From: an archaeon
GTDB taxonomy: Archaea > Halobacteriota > Syntropharchaeia > Alkanophagales > Methanospirareceae
NCBI GenBank assembly: GCA_030019325.1
Contig: JASEFB010000107.1
Location: 1-5,101, forward strand
Length of the DNA: 5,101 bases
Reading direction: 5' to 3'
Shown piece by piece: positions 1 to 5,101 of the stretch (its first letter is position 1; each line of letters starts with the position of its first letter). Under the pieces are notes generated by a model. That model did no database searches and was not told where the DNA came from. It saw only the letters and a list, made by a program, of their open reading frames with translations. The position numbers and the translations under genes were made by a program.

Positions 1-2
1 TG

Positions 3-83
3 GGAGAGGAACGAAAAAACCGAAAAGATGAGCAAGAAATCTTAGAAGATCCTTTTAAAGTCGAGTTAATCAAAATTCTCTAG
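3..83 (+). CDS. Possible C-terminal end of an upstream gene (partial)
   Basis: Frame 3 stays open from the window edge to a TAG at 81-83. It encodes 26 residues that are highly charged at first (GEERKNRKDEQEIL) and end in a mixed hydrophobic tail (DPFKVELIKIL). The other two plus frames hit stops within the first 45 bases. The composition suits the tail of a coiled or charged protein, but so short a piece cannot be assigned to any family. It shares the plus orientation and A/T-rich character of the unknown gene starting at 179, and the 95-bp gap carries its own TATA-like element. It could equally be non-coding sequence that is open by chance. Confidence 0.3.
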   Translation, partial: GEERKNRKDEQEILEDPFKVELIKIL

Positions 84-106
84 AATATTCTTCAAACCTA
101 GTTTTT

Positions 107-118
107 ACTCAATTGAGT
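107..118. promoter_or_regulatory. Perfect 12-bp palindrome upstream of a TATA box
   Basis: ACTCAATTGAGT is a perfect inverted repeat lying 13 bp upstream of the TATA-like element at 132-141. That position suits a transcription-factor operator or activator site. A 12-bp palindrome is expected about once by chance in a window of this size, so only its location makes it worth listing. Confidence 0.25.
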
Positions 119-131
119 CACAACCAATATC

Positions 132-141
132 TTTATATATG
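132..141 (+). promoter_or_regulatory. TATA-box-like promoter element for the 179-736 gene
   Basis: TTTATATATG matches an archaeal TATA box. With the usual spacing of about 25 bases from its centre, transcription would start near 160-164. The leader to the ATG at 179 would then be about 15-19 bases, starting around a weak AGGA at 163-166. The spacing supports the assignment; there is no independent evidence. Confidence 0.45.
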
Positions 142-178
142 TTTGAGATAAAGATTAGACTTAGGAAAGAATCAAGTC

Positions 179-736
179 ATGAGTTCAAAAATTACCCAAA
201 AACAAATTCAAGAAATTACTCAATTTCTAAATCAAAACCTGTCTCATGTCCCGGGCACACAACATTTTATTGAAAGACTGAAAAATAGGAAATCTGAAGA
301 TGATCTTATTCATGCACAAATAATAAAAAGGATTCACGAATCTGGTAAATTTAAAGTGACAGGAATTGATCTTTCTATAGACATATACAATAAAAAATCT
401 TACGGAGGCGGAGTTCCAACAAATTTTGTGAATGATATAAAGAAAATAGATAAAAAAATAAAGCAATTGTCAAATAATAAATTAGGTATTGTGATATGCT
501 ATCCACGATATGGTTTGGGGATTGATGCATTCCCTACGACCATACCAAAAAATAAAGCATTTGTCGAAATAATACTTACAAAGGTTGAGGATCGCGTTGT
601 TGAATTAGCAACGATTTTTGTATCCAATGAATTTGATTATGAGGATGTTGTAAAAGAGATAGTAAAATCAGCGGGATTTACTGTTAGAGAACAACTAATC
701 ATAACATCCCAGAAAGAAAAAACTACTCCAACGTAA
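179..736 (+). CDS. A/T-rich hypothetical protein, 185 residues, unknown function
   Basis: I do not recognise this family. The start is the only usable one: an in-frame TAA lies at 149-151 and no ATG, GTG or TTG occurs between it and 179. A weak AGGA lies 12 bases upstream. The protein is soluble and lysine-rich, with no signal peptide or membrane segment. Helices are likely at about residues 5-20 and 40-55, followed by a strand (TGIDLSIDIY, 61-70), a glycine turn (GGG, 76-78), a charged helix (about 82-98), a hydrophobic strand (LGIVICYP, 102-109), further strands at 127-148, and a helix at 152-165. This alternating helix and strand order recalls a restriction-endonuclease-like fold, but no clean PD-(D/E)xK motif is present, so that is speculation. 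G+C is about 31% against about 50% next door, suggesting a separate origin. Its last 14 bases overlap the end of the convergent bax1 gene. Confidence 0.7.
   Translation: MSSKITQKQIQEITQFLNQNLSHVPGTQHFIERLKNRKSEDDLIHAQIIKRIHESGKFKVTGIDLSIDIYNKKSYGGGVPTNFVNDIKKIDKKIKQLSNNKLGIVICYPRYGLGIDAFPTTIPKNKAFVEIILTKVEDRVVELATIFVSNEFDYEDVVKEIVKSAGFTVREQLIITSQKEKTTPT
711..722 (-). terminator. Oligo-T terminator immediately after bax1
   Basis: Read on the minus strand, the bax1 stop codon TAG (725-723) is followed directly by TTTTTTCTTTCT. Archaeal RNA polymerase terminates at such oligo-T tracts without needing a hairpin. The tract is made from the last lysine and glutamate codons of the convergent unknown gene, so one short stretch is both coding sequence and a likely terminator. 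Confidence 0.5.
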
Positions 737-2261
737 TAGTCGCACCACTTACGTCCAACCCTTTCCACTGCACCTTGAATCCGAGGTGCGCCAGCACTTC
801 ATCTGCGTTTGTTAATCCAAATTCTTCAATAACTTTACGCGCCTCCACATATAATTTTATGGAGGACAGTTTATCCTTTACTTCTCGTAACAACTCCTTG
901 TTCACCACGAGTTCTTTGAACACGACATAATCCGGATGCTCCACACACTTTTTCACGGCTTCCTGACTCATCCCGTATCTCCTGGCTATGTCCTTAATGG
1001 GAATGATATCACCTTCAAGCACCATCTGCGTTTCCTTCAACCGTTCCACCTGTTCTGTTATCGCTTCTCGCTCAATCTCCGCTAAATACCTGAGTACTTC
1101 ACCAATCGGAACTTTTTTGCTAAACAGTATCACCGGTTGATCGAGACCTAAATCGAAGTGTGCGGTATTAAAACATGCGAGATTCTTATCGATTGCCACT
1201 AACACCGTAATCGGTAACGCTCGGAGTTTTGATAATTTCCGCCTGATGTAATCCTCAGTCCAGAACCCGACGACCTCGAAATAAGTTTCTATATCGAGCT
1301 CTTTGTGCGCGAACTTAAAATCTGGTATGAAGACGCCTTTACTCGTAAAAATCACATCCGGCTCCCGTATCACTTCCCAATGCTTCGCTGCGGGCAAGGC
1401 TACGAACTCATGATAAAACCGTTCTTCAATACCGCTGTCAAAGGTCGGTGGTACCGCTTCGCCCAACCGATCTTCACGTACTAATAAATCCCTCTCTCGA
1501 CTGTCCATGATAAAATGATAAATCCGCGGTGTGTCTCGCCTGATAACAATCTCGGCATCGAGCACCCATTCATCGCTTTTAACGATCACCGGCAGCAGTT
1601 TTGCCAGCGAGGTACCATACTTCTCACTCAATTTCAGCAATGACGACGCGCCTTCGATCCGTACCCTATTCCCCTCCTCCTGAAGATACATCAAGCCGAG
1701 ATATTTTATCGCCCTGAAAATCGCTGGCTCATTGCCTTTAACCGCGATGGTCATACCGGTGGATTTAAACAACAGCGTTTGCGCAAGTGAGAGGTTATAC
1801 CACTTTAATAGTTCGTCAGGATTCAATGGATTAAATTCCTCTAATATAACCTCAGACTCCTGGTCTGCCCATAATGACTGCTCTAAATCCCCAACCGAAA
1901 TGTTCAGATTATCAGCAACCGTTGCAATAACAGCTGCCCGGTCGCTATTATTCGTGCTTCTTCTGCTGCTTGCCGCCTCGAAAACAGCCCTCCGCGCCAG
2001 GACTGGTTCAATGAGATACTTCGAGGTAAACGTGCATCGCCGCTCTAAGAGCGTTCTCAAACCCCGTACACGTTTGAATTGCAAGCCCTGTTCAAGTTCC
2101 TCCACTATTTCATCTACTTCGCTCTTCTTTTTACCGGTAAAATTCTGATAAACGCCTATAAGCTCATCAGCCAATCCCAGATGCTCTTCATCAAGCGGTA
2201 CAAAATCAGGATAGATCCTATCCTTTTTCGTCCGTGTGATGAGCAGTTCACTTGGTAACAT
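723..2261 (-). CDS. bax1: Bax1, XPB-associated nuclease (DUF790 family), 512 residues
   Basis: Bax1 is the partner of archaeal XPB helicase. Characterised members are DNA nucleases that cut near the helicase-opened junction, in repair resembling nucleotide excision. The N-terminus (MLPSELLITRTKKDRIYPDF) is typical of DUF790. The nuclease core is visible at about residues 276-345: an acidic helix (SGIEERFYHEF), then IPDF (D314), then YFEVVGFWTEDYIRRKLSKL (E329). This is a PD-(D/E)xK-type arrangement in which the usual lysine after the glutamate is replaced by valine (EVV). Residues about 418-465 look like a helix-turn-helix (DIARRYGMSQEAVKKCV). The start at 2261 is chosen because GGAGG sits 7 bases upstream and the family N-terminus begins there; the frame stays open to an ATG at 2309, but that would add 16 non-family residues. 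It is co-directional with xpb and overlaps it by 14 bases, which suggests translational coupling. Family and partner are confident; the catalytic residues are inferred by eye. Confidence 0.92.
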   Translation of the reverse strand: MLPSELLITRTKKDRIYPDFVPLDEEHLGLADELIGVYQNFTGKKKSEVDEIVEELEQGLQFKRVRGLRTLLERRCTFTSKYLIEPVLARRAVFEAASSRRSTNNSDRAAVIATVADNLNISVGDLEQSLWADQESEVILEEFNPLNPDELLKWYNLSLAQTLLFKSTGMTIAVKGNEPAIFRAIKYLGLMYLQEEGNRVRIEGASSLLKLSEKYGTSLAKLLPVIVKSDEWVLDAEIVIRRDTPRIYHFIMDSRERDLLVREDRLGEAVPPTFDSGIEERFYHEFVALPAAKHWEVIREPDVIFTSKGVFIPDFKFAHKELDIETYFEVVGFWTEDYIRRKLSKLRALPITVLVAIDKNLACFNTAHFDLGLDQPVILFSKKVPIGEVLRYLAEIEREAITEQVERLKETQMVLEGDIIPIKDIARRYGMSQEAVKKCVEHPDYVVFKELVVNKELLREVKDKLSSIKLYVEARKVIEEFGLTNADEVLAHLGFKVQWKGLDVSGATITLE

Positions 2262-3585
2262 GTTTACGCCTCCGTGCGATCCCGATTTCAGTTGTCCCTT
2301 TTGATACAATTTCGTAGAGAATTGCCAGCTTTCCTTCCTTTTTTCTTAATATCCTTCCCAATCGCTGCTTATACTCCCTTTTACTCCCGCTTCCACTTAA
2401 AATAACACCCACTGATGCTTCTGGCACGTCAATGCCCTCTTCCAGGACCTTAGATGTCACTATACTCGTATACTTCCCCGTTTGGAAGTTATCTAAGATC
2501 TCCGCACGCTCCTCTTTCGGTGTGGTATGCGTAATCGCAGGTATGAGGAACTCCCTGGAGATTGCGTAGACTAACGAATTATGCTCGGTAAATATAATCA
2601 TTCGGTCACCGAAATGGTTCTCTACTATTTCAGAAAGGGCTTGTAACTTCGATTGCGAGTTTAACGCTATGTGCCGCGCTCTGTTTCTCGCGAGCAATGC
2701 TTCCCTCGCTTTTGGATCACGACCACTCCGCATAACGAGCAATCGGAAATCTTTGGGTGATCTCAGGATAAGGTGCTTCTCTTTCAAGAAATCGGCGAAG
2801 ATCGCGTAATGTTTCTCGTACTCCTCCCGTTCATCCTCTGTTAAATCAGTAACGATTTTCCTCGTGGTATATTCGGCTAAATGCGTTCCTCTTAGTTTAT
2901 CTATGCCAATTTCATAAACCTTCCCTCCTACCAGTCGTTCGAGATCGTTATGGCGCCCATCCTCTCGTTCGTACGTTGCGGTTAATCCCAGCCGATACGG
3001 AGCGATAAACATCTCCGCTATGTTCGCGTATCCCGGTGATGGCAGGTGGTGCACCTCATCGAAGAGTAAGAACAGGAATCGATTCCCAAGCTCTTCCGCT
3101 CTCAAATATGCGGTATCATAGGTTGCGACGGTTATCGGCTTTAATATGTGCCCTTCGCCACTGTAAGTGCCAATTCCAATTCCAAATTTGTCCTCGAGTT
3201 CATGTGTCCACTGCTTGACCAGTTCAAGCGTTGGCACGACAACCAGGGTGGGAACATTCAACACTGAAATTGCTCTTATTCCTATCACCGTCTTGCCCGC
3301 ACCGGTAGGTAATACCAAAACGCCGTTCCTCATTTGAAGCCATCTGTGCAAAGCATCTTTTTGATAATCGCGCAAGGTTACCGTGCAGGTTAACTTGGGC
3401 ATAGGCAGGAGATCCAGGGCGGTATCTTCGTACTCGAGCCCGGAAAGCTTGAGATACTCTATTAAATCCTTGTAGAACATCGGCAAGCATCGATAACAGC
3501 CCGATCTCATATCCCAGACGGTATGTGGCAATTTGAAGGTGCTCTTCACAACGAGTGTGCCTTTTTCAAAGCTTAACGTTATCAC
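2248..3585 (-). CDS. xpb: Archaeal XPB/Rad25-type DNA helicase (SF2), 445 residues
   Basis: XPB is an ATP-dependent superfamily 2 translocase that opens DNA in repair; its eukaryotic homologue is the TFIIH subunit. Residues 1-65 form the short N-terminal domain typical of archaeal XPB (WDMRSGCYRC at 24-33). The helicase motifs follow in order: Q-motif region LRDYQKDAL (71-79), Walker A LPTGAGKT (92-99), DEVHH (176-180), TAT (202-204), the XPB-specific RED motif (R207-E208-D209), a charged thumb-like insertion (about 233-310), motif V (SKVLEEGIDVPEA, 378-390) and motif VI QRLGRILR (407-414). All key residues are present and length suits an archaeal XPB, so the protein should be active. The start is a GTG: an in-frame TGA lies 9 codons upstream with no other standard start between, and no Shine-Dalgarno is visible. 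It is the first gene of the xpb-bax1 operon, a conserved archaeal pair. Confidence 0.95.
   Translation of the reverse strand: MITLSFEKGTLVVKSTFKLPHTVWDMRSGCYRCLPMFYKDLIEYLKLSGLEYEDTALDLLPMPKLTCTVTLRDYQKDALHRWLQMRNGVLVLPTGAGKTVIGIRAISVLNVPTLVVVPTLELVKQWTHELEDKFGIGIGTYSGEGHILKPITVATYDTAYLRAEELGNRFLFLLFDEVHHLPSPGYANIAEMFIAPYRLGLTATYEREDGRHNDLERLVGGKVYEIGIDKLRGTHLAEYTTRKIVTDLTEDEREEYEKHYAIFADFLKEKHLILRSPKDFRLLVMRSGRDPKAREALLARNRARHIALNSQSKLQALSEIVENHFGDRMIIFTEHNSLVYAISREFLIPAITHTTPKEERAEILDNFQTGKYTSIVTSKVLEEGIDVPEASVGVILSGSGSKREYKQRLGRILRKKEGKLAILYEIVSKGTTEIGIARRRKHVTK
2269..2273 (-). promoter_or_regulatory. Strong ribosome binding site for bax1 inside xpb
   Basis: On the minus strand GGAGG stands 7 bases before the ATG at 2261 (GGAGGCGTAAACATG). 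It lies within the last codons of xpb, whose stop is at 2250-2248. The site decides the bax1 start and supports reinitiation or coupling by ribosomes finishing xpb. No comparable site precedes xpb. Confidence 0.85.
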
Positions 3586-3611
3586 GGTAACTTGATTGTT
3601 ACGTAGGATTC

Positions 3612-3624
3612 AAAAGATAAAATG
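3612..3624 (+). promoter_or_regulatory. Candidate TATA element for the F390 synthetase-like gene
   Basis: AAAAGATAAAATG is the best A/T-rich element on the plus strand upstream of 3653. Its centre at about 3618 would give a start near 3644 and a leader of roughly 9 bases or less. That fits the absence of any Shine-Dalgarno before the ATG. The match is weaker than the minus-strand TATA box. Confidence 0.3.
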
Positions 3625-3640
3625 CTACACCATATTATCA

Positions 3641-3650
3641 CTTATATAGA
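3641..3650 (-). promoter_or_regulatory. TATA-box-like promoter for the xpb-bax1 operon
   Basis: Read on the minus strand the element is TCTATATAAG, a good archaeal TATA box. Its centre is about 60 bases upstream of the xpb GTG. Typical spacing places the transcription start near 3619 and gives a leader of about 33 bases. It ends only 2 bp before the ATG of the divergent gene at 3653, which is too close to serve that gene, so it most likely belongs to xpb. Confidence 0.5.
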
Positions 3651-3652
3651 AA

Positions 3653-4945
3653 ATGATGAGTGGGAAATCGTTCTTTAACGAAGAGATAGAGACAATGGAG
3701 CGAGGGGACCTCGATGCGCTCGTCGACGAACGCATACACTATACGGTCACCTACGCTAATGAACATTCGCCGTTCTACCGGAAGTGGTTCCGTGAGCGTG
3801 GCATAAAAGCAGCTGAAATCCGCTCCCACGAGGACCTGCTGGAACTGCCCATAATATCAGGCCAAACGATCAGGGAGCATCAGCCTCCTGAGACTGCAGA
3901 TTTCGAATTCAAGAGCGTTGACTGGAACAATGTCTTTACACTCCACGAGACGAGCGGAACAAGTGGAACCCCTAAAGCCTTCTTTCTCACCTGGGAGGAC
4001 TGGCAGCGATACGCTGAGAAATACGCGCGGATCTTCACATCACAGGGCTTCGGACCCGGTGACCGTGTGGTGGTCTGCGCCTCATACGGGATGAATGTGG
4101 GTGCGAACACGATGACGCTCGCTGCGGAAAAGATAGGTATGACGATTATCCCGGAAGGCAAGTGTACTTTCCCTATTCGCATTATAAAATCCTACAGACC
4201 AACAGGATTGGTTGGCAGCGTCTTCAAACTCCTGCGGCTTGCACGGCGAATGGCCGCGGAGAACATCTCGTTATCCGAGTCAAGTGTCGAGCGTCTGGTT
4301 GTCGGCGGTGAGAGCTTTGCCGAGGAGTCCCGACAGTACCTTGCCGAACTGTGGGGGTGTAACGTCTATAATACCTACGGGAGCACGGAGGGGACTATGT
4401 GCGGTGAGTGCACTAACCTGAGCGGACTCCACGTACCTGAAGATTCTGTGCATCTGGATGTCTACGATCCGAATATGAAGGACTTCGTACCCGATGGAGA
4501 ATGTGGACGGATAGTGCTCACGACACTCTTACCGGTAGGTGGAAAGTGCGGAACCCTTCTTCTCAACTACGACACTGAGGATACAACCGTTGTTCTCTCT
4601 CGAGACAAATGCCCCTGCGGTCGAACGCATGTGAGGATTATGAACCCGCAACGTGAAGCTGAGACGTTCTGGGTCGCAGAGACGCCCTTCAACCGCGTGG
4701 ATATAGAGCGTGGAGTCTTCCGGCGTGAGAACATGGAATACCTGACTGGCGAGTTCGAGGCGTTCCTCTATGGGGGAGACGATGAAGGCGAGACAACGAT
4801 GCGAGTGAGCGTGGAATGTCTTGATTCTAAGAAGTGTGGTCAGAATGTAGTCGAGGAGAATTTCCTCAAAGCTTTCTTCCAGTACAAGCCGCGTCTTGCT
4901 GAGGCGTACGCCGAGAACACGTTTAAGATTATCTTATACCCATAG
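3653..4945 (+). CDS. Coenzyme F390 synthetase / PaaK-like AMP-forming ligase, 430 residues
   Basis: F390 synthetases transfer AMP or GMP from the nucleotide to coenzyme F420, giving F390 and pyrophosphate; in methanogens this follows oxygen exposure. They belong to the phenylacetate-CoA ligase branch of adenylate-forming enzymes. Visible are the N-terminal signature (FNEEIETMERGDLDALVDER, 8-27; HSPFYRKWF, 38-46), phosphate-binding loop TSGTSGTP (100-107), YGSTEG (242-247), GLHVPEDSVHLDVYDP (258-273), NYDTED (305-310) and CPCGRTHVRI (320-329). C253, H260, C320 and C322 are placed as in the structural zinc site of PaaK-type enzymes. The start is ATG 3653 or the adjacent ATG 3656; an in-frame TAG lies at 3647-3649. 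The chain stops at FKIILYP without the terminal Gly-Lys/Arg-rich motif expected of the C-terminal subdomain, so activity is uncertain. A relative acting on another carboxylate is the main alternative; methanogens carry several paralogues. The symbol ftsA has been used for this family but clashes with the cell-division gene. Confidence 0.85.
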   Translation: MMSGKSFFNEEIETMERGDLDALVDERIHYTVTYANEHSPFYRKWFRERGIKAAEIRSHEDLLELPIISGQTIREHQPPETADFEFKSVDWNNVFTLHETSGTSGTPKAFFLTWEDWQRYAEKYARIFTSQGFGPGDRVVVCASYGMNVGANTMTLAAEKIGMTIIPEGKCTFPIRIIKSYRPTGLVGSVFKLLRLARRMAAENISLSESSVERLVVGGESFAEESRQYLAELWGCNVYNTYGSTEGTMCGECTNLSGLHVPEDSVHLDVYDPNMKDFVPDGECGRIVLTTLLPVGGKCGTLLLNYDTEDTTVVLSRDKCPCGRTHVRIMNPQREAETFWVAETPFNRVDIERGVFRRENMEYLTGEFEAFLYGGDDEGETTMRVSVECLDSKKCGQNVVEENFLKAFFQYKPRLAEAYAENTFKIILYP

Positions 4946-4957
4946 AAAATTTTTTAA
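4946..4957 (+). terminator. Probable oligo-T terminator after the F390 synthetase-like gene
   Basis: The stop at 4943-4945 is followed at once by AAAATTTTTTAA, with six T residues at 4950-4955. Archaeal transcripts often end at such tracts. No hairpin precedes it, and the run is short, so the call is tentative. Confidence 0.4.
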
Positions 4958-4990
4958 GCTTACGTAATTTGCTAGTAGTACGTGAGCCTA

Positions 4991-5022
4991 TCACCTTCCT
5001 CATCAGGGAAGATGAAAGGTGA
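4991..5022. repeat. Hairpin-forming inverted repeat downstream of the F390 synthetase-like gene
   Basis: TCACCTT (4991-4997) pairs perfectly with AAGGTGA (5016-5022). Inside it, after an unpaired CC, TCATC (5000-5004) pairs with GATGA (5011-5015) around a 6-base loop, AGGGAA. That gives 12 base pairs with a 2-base bulge. No T-run follows on the plus strand, so it is not a classical intrinsic terminator. It could protect an mRNA 3' end, belong to a small RNA, or act as a protein site. Confidence 0.5.
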
Positions 5023-5030
5023 AGAGGAGG

Positions 5031-5041
5031 GATAAAAAAGG
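5031..5041 (+). promoter_or_regulatory. Weak TATA-like element near the window edge
   Basis: GATAAAAAAGG is the most promoter-like A/T stretch in the 4946-5101 region. If used it would start a transcript near 5060, directed out of the window. The G-rich flanks and lack of a visible downstream gene make this weak. Confidence 0.15.
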
Positions 5042-5098
5042 GGGATAGTATTTGTATAGCTGGACAATAAATCCCAATGTCAAATACTACCAAATCCC
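5042..5098. repeat. Long-armed inverted repeat with a nested direct repeat
   Basis: TAGTATTTG (5046-5054) is the exact reverse complement of CAAATACTA (5081-5089). Beyond a 5-base bulge the pairing resumes with GGGA (5042-5045) against TCCC (5095-5098). The 26-base spacer and the right flank both carry AAATCCCAA (5069-5077 and 5092-5100), a 9-bp direct repeat with a 23-base period. The structure runs up to the window edge, so it may be part of a larger repeat or RNA gene. Confidence 0.4.
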
Positions 5099-5101
5099 AA
5101 G

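Noticed and set aside
227..466. 79-codon minus-strand frame rich in Phe and Tyr
   Set aside because: It is the complement of a lysine- and isoleucine-rich coding stretch, which naturally yields Phe/Tyr-rich antisense. It is not a credible membrane protein.
1732..2148. 138-codon open frame on the plus strand
   Set aside because: It lies wholly antisense to bax1. The translation is serine- and leucine-rich with no family features, and the bax1 reading is clearly the conserved one.
2262..2309. Longer bax1 start at the upstream ATG (2309)
   Set aside because: The extra 16 residues are read out of frame from the xpb C-terminus and do not look like the family. GGAGG is ideally spaced for the ATG at 2261.
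3224..3490. 88-codon minus-strand frame inside xpb
   Set aside because: It overlaps the XPB N-terminal and Walker A region in another frame. The arginine-rich, low-complexity translation is typical of a shadow frame.
3638..3829. 63-codon minus-strand frame at the start of the F390 synthetase-like gene
   Set aside because: It lies antisense to the conserved N-terminal signature and crosses the divergent promoter region, with no supporting features.
3880..4182. 100-codon minus-strand frame inside the F390 synthetase-like gene
   Set aside because: It is antisense to the conserved nucleotide-binding region and has no ribosome site or recognisable domain.
4991..5022. C/D-box sRNA suggested by GATGA-like sequences
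   Set aside because: AAGATGA differs from the C-box consensus RUGAUGA, and no correctly spaced CUGA D box or second box pair is present on either strand.
5042..5101. CRISPR array start suggested by the repeated AAATCCCAA
   Set aside because: The repeat is only 9 bp with a 23-base period and two copies in view. No cas gene is present, and repeat and spacer sizes do not fit a CRISPR array.
1..5101. tRNA, rRNA, insertion sequence or attachment site
   Set aside because: I saw no cloverleaf-compatible sequence, rRNA motif, transposase-like protein or paired terminal repeats.

Overview
The window looks like a piece of a euryarchaeal chromosome, probably from a lineage with methanogen-type biochemistry (methanogens, Archaeoglobales or ANME-like groups). 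The reasons are an archaeal XPB helicase beside a Bax1 (DUF790) gene, an adenylate-forming enzyme of the coenzyme F390 synthetase type, TATA-like promoter elements, and a mix of leaderless-looking and Shine-Dalgarno-led starts. Finer taxonomy is inference and cannot be settled from this window.

Layout. Positions 1-736 form an A/T-rich segment (about 31% G+C over 181-720 by direct count). It holds a possible 3' end of an upstream gene, then a TATA-type promoter and one 185-residue protein of unknown function. At about position 725 the composition changes sharply to roughly 50% G+C. From 3585 down to 723 on the minus strand lies a two-gene operon, xpb then bax1. The genes overlap by 14 bases, and a strong GGAGG ribosome site for bax1 lies inside the end of xpb. 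The bax1 stop is followed at once by an oligo-T tract on its own strand, which is also the last codons of the unknown gene. A 67-bp divergent spacer (3586-3652) separates xpb from a plus-strand gene at 3653-4945, a coenzyme F390 synthetase / PaaK-like AMP-forming ligase. The tail 4946-5101 has no convincing gene but contains a T-tract, a clear hairpin and a longer inverted repeat.

How the parts fit. XPB (an ATP-dependent DNA-opening helicase) and Bax1 (its nuclease partner) are a known archaeal repair pair, thought to act in nucleotide-excision-type repair. The divergent F390 synthetase-like gene belongs to a family linked in methanogens to oxygen exposure and F420 redox state. Its end-to-end promoter arrangement with the repair operon is the most interesting regulatory possibility here. 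I see no wholly new multi-gene system. The least explained items are the unknown A/T-rich gene, the abrupt C-terminus of the F390 synthetase-like protein, and the structured 3' intergenic region.
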